A stretch of 51,818 nt of DNA from Candidatus Omnitrophota bacterium (GTDB lineage Bacteria > Omnitrophota > Gorgyraeia > Zapsychrales > Zapsychraceae): NCBI GenBank assembly GCA_018062515.1, contig JAGOSC010000013.1, positions 1-51,818 of the forward strand. The letters run 5' to 3'. Positions within the stretch are counted from its first letter, which is position 1; each line of letters begins with the position of its first letter. Below the pieces are notes generated by a model. That model made no database searches, was not told where the DNA came from, and saw only the letters and a list, made by a program, of their open reading frames with translations. The translations under genes and the position numbers were made by a program. Of the stretch, positions 16,388 through 24,954 are shown piece after piece.

Positions 16388-16906
16388 ATGAAAAGCAAAG
16401 ACAATACTTTAAAAAACTTTTATTTAGACACAGTCAAGGGCAGGCCAAGCGCGGAAGCGTTTAACGGAATGCTGTGCGTGTATTCACTCTTATATAGGAA
16501 GATGGAAGAATATTTTAAGGATTACGAATTAACGCCGGTTAAATACAACACTTTACTTCTATTGAAGTATTTGGGGGGTGCGGAGGGTCTAAGTCAAAGT
16601 GAGATTTGCCACCATTTAATCGTCAGCCCTTCCAACATTACTCGATTGATTGACCGCCTGATTGATGACGGTTATGTGGAACGTAATTTGTCTCAAGAAG
16701 ATCGAAGGATCAAATTGATTAAAATTACAAAAAGCGGATCTGACATATTGGAGAAGCTTTTTCATGGTTACGGGGAAATGATTCAGCAATCGGTATATGT
16801 CTTGGAAAGAAAAAAAGTGGAGCAATTAGCGTCCCTTTTATTGGAGTGGTTTTCCAAATTAGATAATTCCGGACCAAAGGAGATCAATGCGAAGCGAGAG
16901 AATTAA
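16388..16906 (+). CDS. MarR-family transcriptional regulator
   Basis: 172 aa. A winged helix-turn-helix fills ~45-125: LTPVKYNTLLLLKYLGG, GLSQSEICHHLIVSPSNITRLIDRLIDDGYVER (recognition helix) and the wing QEDRRIKLIKIT. It is flanked by dimerisation helices. MarR proteins repress by binding palindromes and release on a ligand or oxidation. The tandem palindrome sits immediately upstream, so autoregulation and control of the lipid operon downstream are likely. The next gene starts inside its 3' end. There is no Shine-Dalgarno sequence, and the predicted transcription start falls on the ATG. No inducer can be predicted. Confidence 0.9.
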   Translation: MKSKDNTLKNFYLDTVKGRPSAEAFNGMLCVYSLLYRKMEEYFKDYELTPVKYNTLLLLKYLGGAEGLSQSEICHHLIVSPSNITRLIDRLIDDGYVERNLSQEDRRIKLIKITKSGSDILEKLFHGYGEMIQQSVYVLERKKVEQLASLLLEWFSKLDNSGPKEINAKREN

Positions 16907-17240
16907 AAATATTTTGAAATTATTATTCGGTTCGATGGCCTTGTTTATGCTGTATTTGGTCATCGTTACTTCAATGAAAAGCGATTTGTTTCATCTTCCT
17001 TCAGAGGTGGTCAATGAGCCGTGGTTTCAAACAACGCTTGTTGATTTTTATTTTTTAGTTACGATTCTTTCGGTTTGGGTGATTTACAAGGAGAAAACTG
17101 TCCTTACCAGAATTCTTTGGATTCTCGCGTTTATTTGTTTGGGCAGTATTGGCGCTTCTTTATACGTCTTAGTCCAATTTATGCGACTTAAAGATGGTGA
17201 GGGGTTGGAACAGGTTTTATTGCGAAAGGATCAATCATGA
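16887..17240 (+). CDS. DUF1475-like membrane protein
   Basis: 117 aa with three hydrophobic helices (~11-27, 48-66, 72-95). The segment WFQTTLVDFYFLVTILSVWVIYKE, followed by ILWILAFICLGSIGASLYVLVQF, matches the DUF1475 family as I know it. The function is unknown. It overlaps the marR gene by 20 bases and the DUF1295 gene by 4. It is therefore translationally coupled inside the operon and may support the lipid-modifying enzymes in the membrane. Confidence 0.75.
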   Translation: MRSERIKNILKLLFGSMALFMLYLVIVTSMKSDLFHLPSEVVNEPWFQTTLVDFYFLVTILSVWVIYKEKTVLTRILWILAFICLGSIGASLYVLVQFMRLKDGEGLEQVLLRKDQS

Positions 17241-18037
17241 CTTCCTCTATTATACATACGTTTTTAATAGGAGCTTTAAGCGTCGGAATCTTATTTCTGG
17301 TCATGTGGGTGATTCATCTGTTTTTAAAGGACGCCACCGTCGTCGACGTGGGTTGGGGATTGGGTTTTATTTTGCTGTGTTCTGTGTACATTCTGCGCGG
17401 TGAAGGCTTTAATTTGAGAAATACAATTCTTTTTATGATGATTTTTCTGTGGGGCATGAGAATAGTGTTGTACTTGTTAAAAAGGATATCTTCAGAGAAA
17501 GAGGAAGATAAACGTTACCGAAAGATTCGCCAGAATTTTGGCAAAATGGCCTGGTTTAAGTTTTTATTTATCTTTGAGTTTCAAGCCGCCCTCGAGATGA
17601 TCATCGGAATACCATTATTGATTGTCAGCCTCAATCCCGACGCTGGTCTGTCTTGGGTTGAAATAATGGGTATCATTATTTTTTCCGCCTCGCTTTTTGG
17701 TGAAGCTCTTTCAGATGAACAGCTGCACGCGTTTAAACGTGATCCTGCCAATAAAGGAAAGACATGTGACATTGGAATATGGCAATATTCACGCCATCCC
17801 AATTATTTTTTTGAATTGATGATTTGGGTGGGGCTTTTTATTTACGCTGTGGCAAGTCCCTTTGGGTGGGTGGGAATCATCAGCCCATTGGTGATGTATT
17901 ATCTGCTCATGTATGTCAGCGGCGTGCCTTTAGCTGAAGAACAGTCCTTATTAAGTCGAGGCGATGAATACAGAAAGTATCAAAAAACCACCAGTATATT
18001 TTTTCCTATGCCCAAAAAGAGAATGGTCCAATCATGA
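17237..18037 (+). CDS. DUF1295 (steroid 5-alpha-reductase-like) membrane protein
   Basis: 266 aa, polytopic. VDVGWGLGFI near the N-terminus and the C-terminal signature SRHPNYFFELMIWVGLFIYA are characteristic of DUF1295, related to the steroid reductase and isoprenylcysteine methyltransferase fold that binds NADPH or SAM. In other bacteria DUF1295 genes sit beside cyclopropane-fatty-acid synthases and are induced by light or singlet oxygen. Here two Cfa-like genes follow. A reductive step on an unsaturated or methylated acyl chain is inference. It has 4-base overlaps with both neighbours. Confidence 0.85.
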   Translation: MTSSIIHTFLIGALSVGILFLVMWVIHLFLKDATVVDVGWGLGFILLCSVYILRGEGFNLRNTILFMMIFLWGMRIVLYLLKRISSEKEEDKRYRKIRQNFGKMAWFKFLFIFEFQAALEMIIGIPLLIVSLNPDAGLSWVEIMGIIIFSASLFGEALSDEQLHAFKRDPANKGKTCDIGIWQYSRHPNYFFELMIWVGLFIYAVASPFGWVGIISPLVMYYLLMYVSGVPLAEEQSLLSRGDEYRKYQKTTSIFFPMPKKRMVQS

Positions 18038-19083
18038 GAAAGATTTTTAATATTACCCAAGGTTTGTTAGAGAAAAATCTAATTCCCGATCCAATTATTC
18101 GCATTGGCATTCGGGGTTTATTAAAAGATAAACTGATTGAGGAAAATAATTTTAAATCAAAGTTTGGAATTAAGCGAAAAATGGAGCTTATTGAATTTCT
18201 TAAATCTTCTCCGATTGCGGTTAACACCAAAGAAGCTAATGAGCAGCATTATGAATTACCAACCGAATTTTTTCAGCTGGTCATGGGCAAGCATATGAAA
18301 TACAGCAGCGGGCTTTGGAAAGAAGGGGTAACAAGTTTTGACGCCTCCGAGGAGGATATGCTTTCGCTCACAGTTGAAAGAGCCGAATTGCGCGATGGGA
18401 TGTCTATACTCGAATTGGGATGTGGATGGGGATCGTTAACTTTATTTATGGCAAGTAAATTACCACAAAGCAAAATTGTGGGTGTTTCCAACTCAAGCAC
18501 TCAAAAAGAATTTATTTTAAGAGAAGCGAAAAAGAGAAAACTTAATAATGTCCGGATAATCACGGCTGACATGAATGATTTTATGATTGATGAGAAATTT
18601 GACAGGATTGTTTCGGTGGAAATGTTTGAGCATATGCGCAATTATAAAAGACTTCTTGAGAAAATAGCTGGATTCTTAAGCGGTAATGGAAAACTTTTCG
18701 TCCATATTTTTACGCATCGGGAATTTGCATACCTCTATGAGGAAAAAGATGAGTCGGACTGGATTGCAAAATATTTCTTCACCGGCGGGATTATGCCCTC
18801 CGACGATCTTTTATTGCATTTTCAAGATCATTTTAAACTTGAAGAACATTGGCAAATTAATGGAACGCATTATCAAAAGACATCCGAAGAGTGGCTGAAA
18901 AATATGGATAAAAATAAAGATAAGATCATTCCCATATTGAAAGAAACATACGGAGAGAATCAATATAGAAAGTGGTGGGTTTATTGGCGGGTATTTTTTA
19001 TTTCGTGCGCGGAATTGTGGGGTTACAAGAATGGGACAGAGTGGATCGTAAGCCATTATCGATTTAAAAAGGAAACGTTTTGA
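18034..19083 (+). CDS. Cfa-like SAM-dependent methyltransferase
   Basis: 349 aa. The SAM-binding motif LELGCGWGSLTLFMA lies at ~128-142. NEQHYELPTEFFQLVMGKHMKYSSGLW resembles the active-site entry of cyclopropane fatty acid synthases (and of coclaurine N-methyltransferases), and VSVEMFEHMRNY is the family's catalytic-loop region. It probably adds a methyl(ene) group to a phospholipid acyl chain or a related substrate. It differs clearly from the second Cfa at 21090, so the two likely do different steps. It overlaps the DUF1295 and oxidase genes by 4 bases each. Confidence 0.85.
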   Translation: MRKIFNITQGLLEKNLIPDPIIRIGIRGLLKDKLIEENNFKSKFGIKRKMELIEFLKSSPIAVNTKEANEQHYELPTEFFQLVMGKHMKYSSGLWKEGVTSFDASEEDMLSLTVERAELRDGMSILELGCGWGSLTLFMASKLPQSKIVGVSNSSTQKEFILREAKKRKLNNVRIITADMNDFMIDEKFDRIVSVEMFEHMRNYKRLLEKIAGFLSGNGKLFVHIFTHREFAYLYEEKDESDWIAKYFFTGGIMPSDDLLLHFQDHFKLEEHWQINGTHYQKTSEEWLKNMDKNKDKIIPILKETYGENQYRKWWVYWRVFFISCAELWGYKNGTEWIVSHYRFKKETF

Positions 19084-20333
19084 TGGAATCTATTGCCATT
19101 ATCGGAACAGGCATCGCGGGCATGGGGGCGGCGTATTTTCTCAAAGGGAAATATGATATTACTTTTTACGAGAAGAACAATTATCCCGGCGGGCATACCA
19201 ACACATTGACCGTGGATGAAGGCGGCAAGCCAATTTATATTGATTCGGCTTTTATGGTTTATAACGAGAGGACATATCCGAATTTGACACGGCTGTTCGC
19301 GGAGCTGGATGTGAAAACAAAGCCGGCAGATATGTCTTTTAGTGTTCAGCATCTTTCCAGCGGACTGGAGTATTGCGGGACGGGCTTAAACGGATTATTT
19401 GCGCAAAGAAAGAATTTTCTGAGCCCATCGCATTGGAGCTTGCTCTTCGAGATGAATCGATTTAACCAAGAATCACTTGAAGTATTAGAGGGGGATCAAT
19501 ATTTAACGTATTCACTTTATGATTATGTGAAAGAAAAAAGATACAGTGATGCTTTTTTTCACAAGTTTTTGGTGCCGATTAGTTCGGCCGTATGGTCAAC
19601 GCCCGCCGATCTGATGCTTAAATTTCCAGCGGTTACTTTGGTGAGATTTTTTAAGAATCATGGCTTCCTGGGTTTAAAAGGCCATTATCAATGGCATACG
19701 GTTGTTGAGGGAAGTCAAAGATATAGAGAAAGAATATTAATGCCATTTAAAAATAAAATTATGCTGAATAATCCCGTCAAAGAAGTTCGTCGACAAAACC
19801 GCAAAGTGCTAATCCTCGATAGTCGAGGAGAAAAGAGGGAATACGATAAAGTTATTTTAGCCAGCCACGCGGACGAATCTTTAAATATGTTAGGTGATCC
19901 AACTTCACAGGAACAGAATCTCTTAAGTAAGTTTAAGTATCAAAAAAATCGAGTAACCTTGCACACGGATGAATCCATTATGCCTAAAGAAAAGAGGGCT
20001 TGGTCTTCGTGGAACTATCGGATTGGGAAAAAAGAACCGTCCACCATTTATTGGATGAATAATCTCCAGCAAGTTTCAGATAAGAAGAATTATTTTGTTT
20101 CGATTAATGATTCCGACGAGGTTAATCCGTCAAAAATTCTTTGGGATTCTGAGTATACACATCCGATTTACAATGTGGATTCTATCCAAGCACAGACAAA
20201 ATTAGCAGAATTGAATAAAAATGGCCTGGTCTTTTTTTGTGGAAGTTATTTTAAGTACGGTTTTCACGAGGATGCTTTGACGTCAGGGTTAGACGTAGCG
20301 CGTGCGATTTCTGGAGAGTCGATATGGAATTAA
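19080..20333 (+). CDS. FAD-dependent amine-oxidase-family oxidoreductase
   Basis: 417 aa. The N-terminal dinucleotide motif is IIGTGIAGMGAAYFLKG (5-21), followed by YEKNNYPGGHTNT, the FAD-binding pattern of the NAD(P)/FAD amine oxidase superfamily. The C-terminal GLVFFCGSYFKYGFHEDALTSGLDVARAI closes the FAD site. This protein type is a constant neighbour of DUF1365 and Cfa genes in photo-oxidative-stress operons, including those linked to methylated furan fatty acids. Its likely role is oxidation or desaturation of a modified acyl chain. It overlaps DUF1365 by 10 bases. Confidence 0.87.
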   Translation: MMESIAIIGTGIAGMGAAYFLKGKYDITFYEKNNYPGGHTNTLTVDEGGKPIYIDSAFMVYNERTYPNLTRLFAELDVKTKPADMSFSVQHLSSGLEYCGTGLNGLFAQRKNFLSPSHWSLLFEMNRFNQESLEVLEGDQYLTYSLYDYVKEKRYSDAFFHKFLVPISSAVWSTPADLMLKFPAVTLVRFFKNHGFLGLKGHYQWHTVVEGSQRYRERILMPFKNKIMLNNPVKEVRRQNRKVLILDSRGEKREYDKVILASHADESLNMLGDPTSQEQNLLSKFKYQKNRVTLHTDESIMPKEKRAWSSWNYRIGKKEPSTIYWMNNLQQVSDKKNYFVSINDSDEVNPSKILWDSEYTHPIYNVDSIQAQTKLAELNKNGLVFFCGSYFKYGFHEDALTSGLDVARAISGESIWN

Positions 20334-21136
20334 ATTCCTGTCTTTATGAGACGAACATTATGCATTGCCGTATACGGCCTAAACGGCATCAATTTATGCA
20401 TAAGATATTTATGTTTTATTTAGATCTGGATGAGATGGATATTTTGCCCCAAAGATTGCGTTTGTTTGGATACAACAAGCCCAATATTTATAATTTTCGT
20501 GACGAGGATCACTTTAAAATGGATGGGAAGAATATAAAGGAAAAGGTCTTAACGTTTTTGACAGAGAAGGGCGTGACATCTAAAGTCGGCAAGATTATGC
20601 TTCTGACCAATTTACGCACGTTCGGATATTTGTTCAATCCCGTGTCATTTTATTTTTGTTTTGATCAATTTAAAAAACCTTTGTGTGTCGTCCCGGAGAT
20701 AGGCAATACATTCGGCGAGATTAAGCCTTTTTTTATTGGACAAGAGTGTTTTGTCGAGGGTAAATTCATCAGCCAACAGAAAAAATATTTTTATATCTCC
20801 CCTTTTGTCAAATTAGATATTCCAATGGATTTTGAACTGAATATTCCTAATGAAAAATTAAATATCAAAATAGATGATTCTGACGAGAACGGCAAATTTC
20901 TTTATACCGTCATGTCGGGCCCAAGGAAAGAATTAACGAACAGTAATTTATTTTCGGCAACATTAAAATATCCACTGGTCACGCTAAAAGTGATTTTCTT
21001 CATTCATTTTCACGCGCTGTTACTTTGGTTTAAAAGAGTACCCTATTATGAAAAAACAAGTAACCCGCATTTACAGAAGGAGGTTTGTCGTGCTTGGAGC
21101 AAAGGCAGTAAGAATCCCGCCAACCGCGTCGATTAA
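20324..21136 (+). CDS. DUF1365 family protein
   Basis: 270 aa. It has the family's opening (SCLYETNIMHCRIRPKRHQFMHKIFMFYLDLDE), the LLTNLRTFGYLFNPVSFYFCFD block (~103-124), and the C-terminal FFIHFHALLLWFKRVPYY. DUF1365 has no proven biochemical activity that I know of, but it is almost always encoded with the amine-oxidase-like and Cfa proteins found on either side here. The next gene's GTG start (21090) lies inside its 3' end. Confidence 0.9.
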   Translation: MELNSCLYETNIMHCRIRPKRHQFMHKIFMFYLDLDEMDILPQRLRLFGYNKPNIYNFRDEDHFKMDGKNIKEKVLTFLTEKGVTSKVGKIMLLTNLRTFGYLFNPVSFYFCFDQFKKPLCVVPEIGNTFGEIKPFFIGQECFVEGKFISQQKKYFYISPFVKLDIPMDFELNIPNEKLNIKIDDSDENGKFLYTVMSGPRKELTNSNLFSATLKYPLVTLKVIFFIHFHALLLWFKRVPYYEKTSNPHLQKEVCRAWSKGSKNPANRVD

Positions 21137-22364
21137 AATAAAATTGAATATGTATCAACGAATCATCAATCATGTTTTTACTCCCATGCATTTGGGAAAA
21201 TTAACCATGATTTTGCCGGATGGAGAGACGTTGATTTATGGCAACGGACAAGGTGGCGTGCACACGAGCATTCGTATCATCAATAATGATTTCTTTAAGA
21301 AATGCGTGTTGTTCGGTGATGTTGGATTTGGCGAATCGTATGTAGACGGAGATTGGGAAACAGATGACATCACAAAAGTGATTGAGTGGATGATTACAAA
21401 TGTAGATAACCATCCTACACTCATGTCTGACAAGAAGAAGCGGACGCCGGTAAATTTTCTGAAGGTCTGCAATAATATGATTTCATTCTTTAGAAGAAAT
21501 TCCCTGCTGGGGAGTCGGAAAAATATCGGGGCCCATTATGACCTCGGGAACGACTTTTATAAATTATTTCTCGACGAGTCCATGACATATTCTTCGGCTT
21601 ATTTTAAACAAAATGGAGAATCATTAGAGCAGGCGCAGTATCAAAAATATGAACAGTTATGCCAGAAGCTTCAGCTTAAGCCAACCGACCATGTCTTGGA
21701 GATCGGCAGCGGATGGGGAGGTTTTGCTATTTACGCGGTTAAGAATTTTGGTTGCCGCGTCACGACGGTTACGGTTTCACAAGAGCAGTATAACTATGCC
21801 TTGCGCCGAATTGTGGCGGAAAGGCTTGACGACAAAATCACCATTGAGTTGAAGGACTACCGTAACATTGAAGGGAAATTTGATAAGATCGTTTCCATCG
21901 AGATGTTAGAAGCTGTAGGGCACGAGTATTACAAAAATTATTTTAGTCAATGCCATCGCTTGCTTAAAAAAGACGGAGTGCTGGCTTTACAAATGATCAT
22001 TTCTCCGGATAACCGTTATGAATCTTTCAGAAAAAATATGGATTGGATTCAAAAGCATATATTTCCAGGTAGTTTGTTGCCGTCGATGGCTATTATTCAA
22101 AAGATGATGAATCAAACCGGCGATTTAAATTTATATCATTTTGAAGATATGGGTATTCATTATGCGGAAACGCTCGCTATTTGGCGTGAAAATTTTAATA
22201 AAAATTTGGATCAGGTACGACGGTTAGGATTTGATGAACCATTTATCAGAAAGTGGAATTATTATTTATCCTATTGTGAAGCGGCTTTTAAAACCCGAAA
22301 TATCTGGGCGGCTCAGGCTATTTTTACGAGGCCCAATAATTCATCGCTTATGCGCTCAAAATAA
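21090..22364 (+). CDS. cfa: Cyclopropane-fatty-acyl-phospholipid synthase family protein
   Basis: 424 aa from a GTG at 21090. A strong Shine-Dalgarno AAGGAGG at 21077-21083 sits 6 bases before it. An in-frame ATG at 21048 lies upstream of that site, and the ATG at 21150 has no site. The N-terminal Cfa domain (HLGKLTMILPDGE) is followed by GAHYDLGNDFYKLFLDESMTYSSAYF and the SAM motif VLEIGSGWGGFAIYA. VSIEMLEAVGHEYY is the catalytic region. The family transfers methylene from SAM to unsaturated phospholipid acyl chains at the membrane. The start lies inside DUF1365, and the stop is 18 bases before the next gene. Confidence 0.92.
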   Translation: MLGAKAVRIPPTASIKIKLNMYQRIINHVFTPMHLGKLTMILPDGETLIYGNGQGGVHTSIRIINNDFFKKCVLFGDVGFGESYVDGDWETDDITKVIEWMITNVDNHPTLMSDKKKRTPVNFLKVCNNMISFFRRNSLLGSRKNIGAHYDLGNDFYKLFLDESMTYSSAYFKQNGESLEQAQYQKYEQLCQKLQLKPTDHVLEIGSGWGGFAIYAVKNFGCRVTTVTVSQEQYNYALRRIVAERLDDKITIELKDYRNIEGKFDKIVSIEMLEAVGHEYYKNYFSQCHRLLKKDGVLALQMIISPDNRYESFRKNMDWIQKHIFPGSLLPSMAIIQKMMNQTGDLNLYHFEDMGIHYAETLAIWRENFNKNLDQVRRLGFDEPFIRKWNYYLSYCEAAFKTRNIWAAQAIFTRPNNSSLMRSK

Positions 22365-22382
22365 AGGAGGATCTCCTCGGGA

Positions 22383-22970
22383 ATGAATAAATTTCGAAAA
22401 AATATTATTTTCTTTATGAGTGTTTTATTTTTGCTCATTACCGCTGTTAGCGTTAAAGCCGGCCGGCAAAGCCTGATAACAAATGGTTTTAGCAAAGAGA
22501 ATATGGTTCTTTTGGGAACAGCGCCTAAAAGGTTTCTCACATTTCGGGTAGTCACGGTGGATTTGTATATCGCGGACGGCTACAAATCAGAAGATGTTCT
22601 CGTGGATGTTCCTAAACGGATTGAAGTAAATTATCATGTTCATATTTCCAAAAAAGAATTGGATCAGGCGACGATTAATGGGATTAAACGGAATTATAGC
22701 CGGGAACAATTAGCGGAGCTGATACCGCAGATCAATCAAATTAATTCGTATTATCCCGACGTAAAATCCGGTGACCAAATTGCCGTTACTTATGTTCCGG
22801 AATTAGGATCACAAGTGCAGCTCAATGGAAAGGTTAAAGGCATTATCCCTGGAAGTGATTTTGCCAAAGCATTTTTTTCCATTTGGGTTGGCGAAAATCC
22901 GGTTGATAAACAGGCGAAATTAAAATTGTTGGGTCATAAAAATAGTCGAAAGTCCAAAAGCGAACTTTAA
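22383..22970 (+). CDS. Exported chalcone-isomerase-like protein
   Basis: 195 aa with a signal peptide (residues 1-26, KNIIFFMSVLFLLITAVSVKA). The body, with VLLGTAPKRFLTFRVVTVDLYIADGYKSEDV, KRIEVNYHVHISKKEL and FAKAFFSIWVGENPVD, fits the bacterial chalcone-isomerase-like family (PF16036). That fold is shared with plant fatty-acid-binding proteins. A periplasmic acyl-chain carrier or isomerase role would suit this operon but is inference. A strong GGAGG precedes the start. Confidence 0.85.
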   Translation: MNKFRKNIIFFMSVLFLLITAVSVKAGRQSLITNGFSKENMVLLGTAPKRFLTFRVVTVDLYIADGYKSEDVLVDVPKRIEVNYHVHISKKELDQATINGIKRNYSREQLAELIPQINQINSYYPDVKSGDQIAVTYVPELGSQVQLNGKVKGIIPGSDFAKAFFSIWVGENPVDKQAKLKLLGHKNSRKSKSEL

Positions 22971-23001
22971 AAACAGTGTTTAAATACAAGAGAGGATTAA
23001 C

Positions 23002-23538
23002 ATGATTATTAAGAGGTTGTTCGTGTTCCTCAATTCATTACTTATGGTTGGTTGCGCGCATTCTTTGCCTTCTTTAAAGACGGTTGATCACGTCGATATC
23101 CAGCGCTATATGGGCCCTTGGTATGTTATAGCGTGTATACCAACTCCTATTGAAACAAAAGCCTATAACGCGATCGAAGAATATCAGCTCAAACCGGACG
23201 GAACAATCAACACGATCTTTACATTTCATAAAGGCGGTTTTGATGGGCCTCTCAAGAAATATAATCCGCGCGGTTTTATCGTCGACAAGGTCAATAATTC
23301 AACATGGCGGATGCAGTTTATCTGGCCATTTAAAGCAGAATATCTTATTACGTATTTAACGCCTGACTATAGTCAGACCGTGATCGGACGAAATAAGCGC
23401 GATTATTTTTGGATTATGGCGCGCACGCCTAAAATCCCGGATGCTGATTACCAGCGTTTGCTTAATATGTTGGCAGCCCAAGGATACGACATAACCAAAG
23501 TTCGCAAGGTGCCTCAGCGTTGGAGCGATAAGGAATAA
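23002..23538 (+). CDS. blc: Outer-membrane lipocalin (Blc-like)
   Basis: 178 aa. The lipobox MVGC (Cys18) marks a lipoprotein. The lipocalin motif GPWYVIACIPTPIE (~39-52) and the IVDKVNNSTWRMQFIWPFKAEYLITYLTPDYSQTVIG strands match bacterial lipocalins (Blc). Blc binds lysophospholipids and fatty acids in the outer membrane and is a stress protein in E. coli. In photo-oxidative-stress operons it often accompanies Cfa, DUF1365 and TspO genes, as here. Confidence 0.92.
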   Translation: MIIKRLFVFLNSLLMVGCAHSLPSLKTVDHVDIQRYMGPWYVIACIPTPIETKAYNAIEEYQLKPDGTINTIFTFHKGGFDGPLKKYNPRGFIVDKVNNSTWRMQFIWPFKAEYLITYLTPDYSQTVIGRNKRDYFWIMARTPKIPDADYQRLLNMLAAQGYDITKVRKVPQRWSDKE

Positions 23539-23551
23539 AGAAGGATTTTAA

Positions 23552-24025
23552 ATGAAGTTATTGTCATTCTTAATTTTTGTTTTTATTTGTCTTGGCTCAG
23601 CTGGATTGGGAGCTTTTTTTACTAATTTTTCAGTCAAGACTTGGTATAAAACGATCAAAAAACCTGCTTGGAATCCTCCGGATAAAGTATTCGCGCCGGT
23701 TTGGACAACGCTGTTTTTGATGATGGCGGTCGCGGGATGGATGGTTTGGGAACGATTGCCGGAAAATGGGGATTATGGGCCGATTATTTTATTTGGGATT
23801 CAATTGATTTTAAATGTGGCATGGTCTGGTTTATTTTTCACACTTCGTCGACCAGATCTTGCATTGATGGAAATTATTTTATTATGGTTCATGATTCTTT
23901 GGACCACCGTCAGTTTTTGGTCGGTTTATTGGATCGCGGGGATGCTTTTCGTGCCGTATTTTTTGTGGGTGAGTTTTGCGATTATTTTAAATTTTACAAT
24001 TTGGAAGTTAAATAGGCAAGAATGA
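23552..24025 (+). CDS. tspO: TspO/MBR family membrane protein
   Basis: 157 aa with five hydrophobic helices. The signature KTWYKTIKKPAWNPPDKVFAPVWTTLF (~30-56) and the conserved aromatic-rich NVAWSGLFFTLRRPDLAL are those of TspO, which binds porphyrins and is linked to light and oxidative stress. An 'AAGAAGGATT' ribosome site precedes it. Its stop overlaps the UV endonuclease start by 4 bases. Confidence 0.94.
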   Translation: MKLLSFLIFVFICLGSAGLGAFFTNFSVKTWYKTIKKPAWNPPDKVFAPVWTTLFLMMAVAGWMVWERLPENGDYGPIILFGIQLILNVAWSGLFFTLRRPDLALMEIILLWFMILWTTVSFWSVYWIAGMLFVPYFLWVSFAIILNFTIWKLNRQE

Positions 24026-24954
24026 TTCGACTAGGTTTATGCTGCAAATTTCAAAATGAGCCTATCCGTTTTTATACCGCTACAGCGCGTTATACGAGTG
24101 GCCTCAATCGTTTAGAAAGATACAATAAAATATCGCAATTATGTTTGCGCAATGCCTTGTCGCTTTTGCAATCCATTGAATATTGCGGCAAAAATAATAT
24201 CGGTAGTTTTCGTATCAATAGTCAAATCCTTCCTTTAAAAACACATCCTGATTTGAAATATAACGTCGATTCGCTCCCGGATGCTAAAGAAATCAAGAAA
24301 ACATTCAGTCTTTGCAGGAAGAGAGCTCAAGATCTCGGCGTGCGATTAACGTTTCACCCGGATCAGTTTATTCTTTTGAGTTCACCAGATCCTTTGATAA
24401 CAAAAAAATCAATTGAAGAACTTGATTATCAAGCTGAAGTTAGCGAATGGGTGGGGGCGGATGTTATCAATATTCATGCTGGAGGAGTTTATGGTGATAA
24501 GAAATCTGCTTTGGAAAGAGTTGGGCGTTCTTTGAGTAAATTGAACAAACGTATTCGGGAAAGATTGACATTCGAAAACGATGACCGCAGTTATACGCCG
24601 GCGGATCTTCTTCCATTTTGTGAGAATTACGGTGTTCCGTTTGTCTATGATGCCCATCATCATCGTTGTTTGCCTGATAATCTCACCATAGAAGAAACAA
24701 CGACACGGGCTTTAAAAACTTGGAATAGAGAACCGCTGTTTCATATTTCCAGTCCAAAAGAGAATTGGCAAAGTGACAATCCGCGATGGCATCACGATTA
24801 TATCGACATTAAGGATTTTCCAGAATGTTGGCGCGGTTTAAATATAACGCTTGAAGTTGAGGCGAAAGCCAAAGAATTGGCGGTGAAGAAATTATGGGGA
24901 CAATTACATATAAAGAACTATCAAAGAGCTTCATCGGATGTCAATGAACTTTAA
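24022..24954 (+). CDS. uvsE: UV-damage endonuclease (UvdE/UvsE)
   Basis: 310 aa. A TIM-barrel UVDE family protein starting MIRLGLCCKF. It has LTFHPDQFILLSSPDP, VINIHAGGVYGDKKSAL, LTFENDDRSYTP and PFVYDAHHHRC, which carry the His, Glu and Asp metal ligands. UVDE nicks DNA 5' of UV photoproducts in an excision pathway independent of UvrABC. Its 4-base coupling to tspO within a lipid operon supports a combined light/UV response. Confidence 0.95.
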   Translation: MIRLGLCCKFQNEPIRFYTATARYTSGLNRLERYNKISQLCLRNALSLLQSIEYCGKNNIGSFRINSQILPLKTHPDLKYNVDSLPDAKEIKKTFSLCRKRAQDLGVRLTFHPDQFILLSSPDPLITKKSIEELDYQAEVSEWVGADVINIHAGGVYGDKKSALERVGRSLSKLNKRIRERLTFENDDRSYTPADLLPFCENYGVPFVYDAHHHRCLPDNLTIEETTTRALKTWNREPLFHISSPKENWQSDNPRWHHDYIDIKDFPECWRGLNITLEVEAKAKELAVKKLWGQLHIKNYQRASSDVNEL

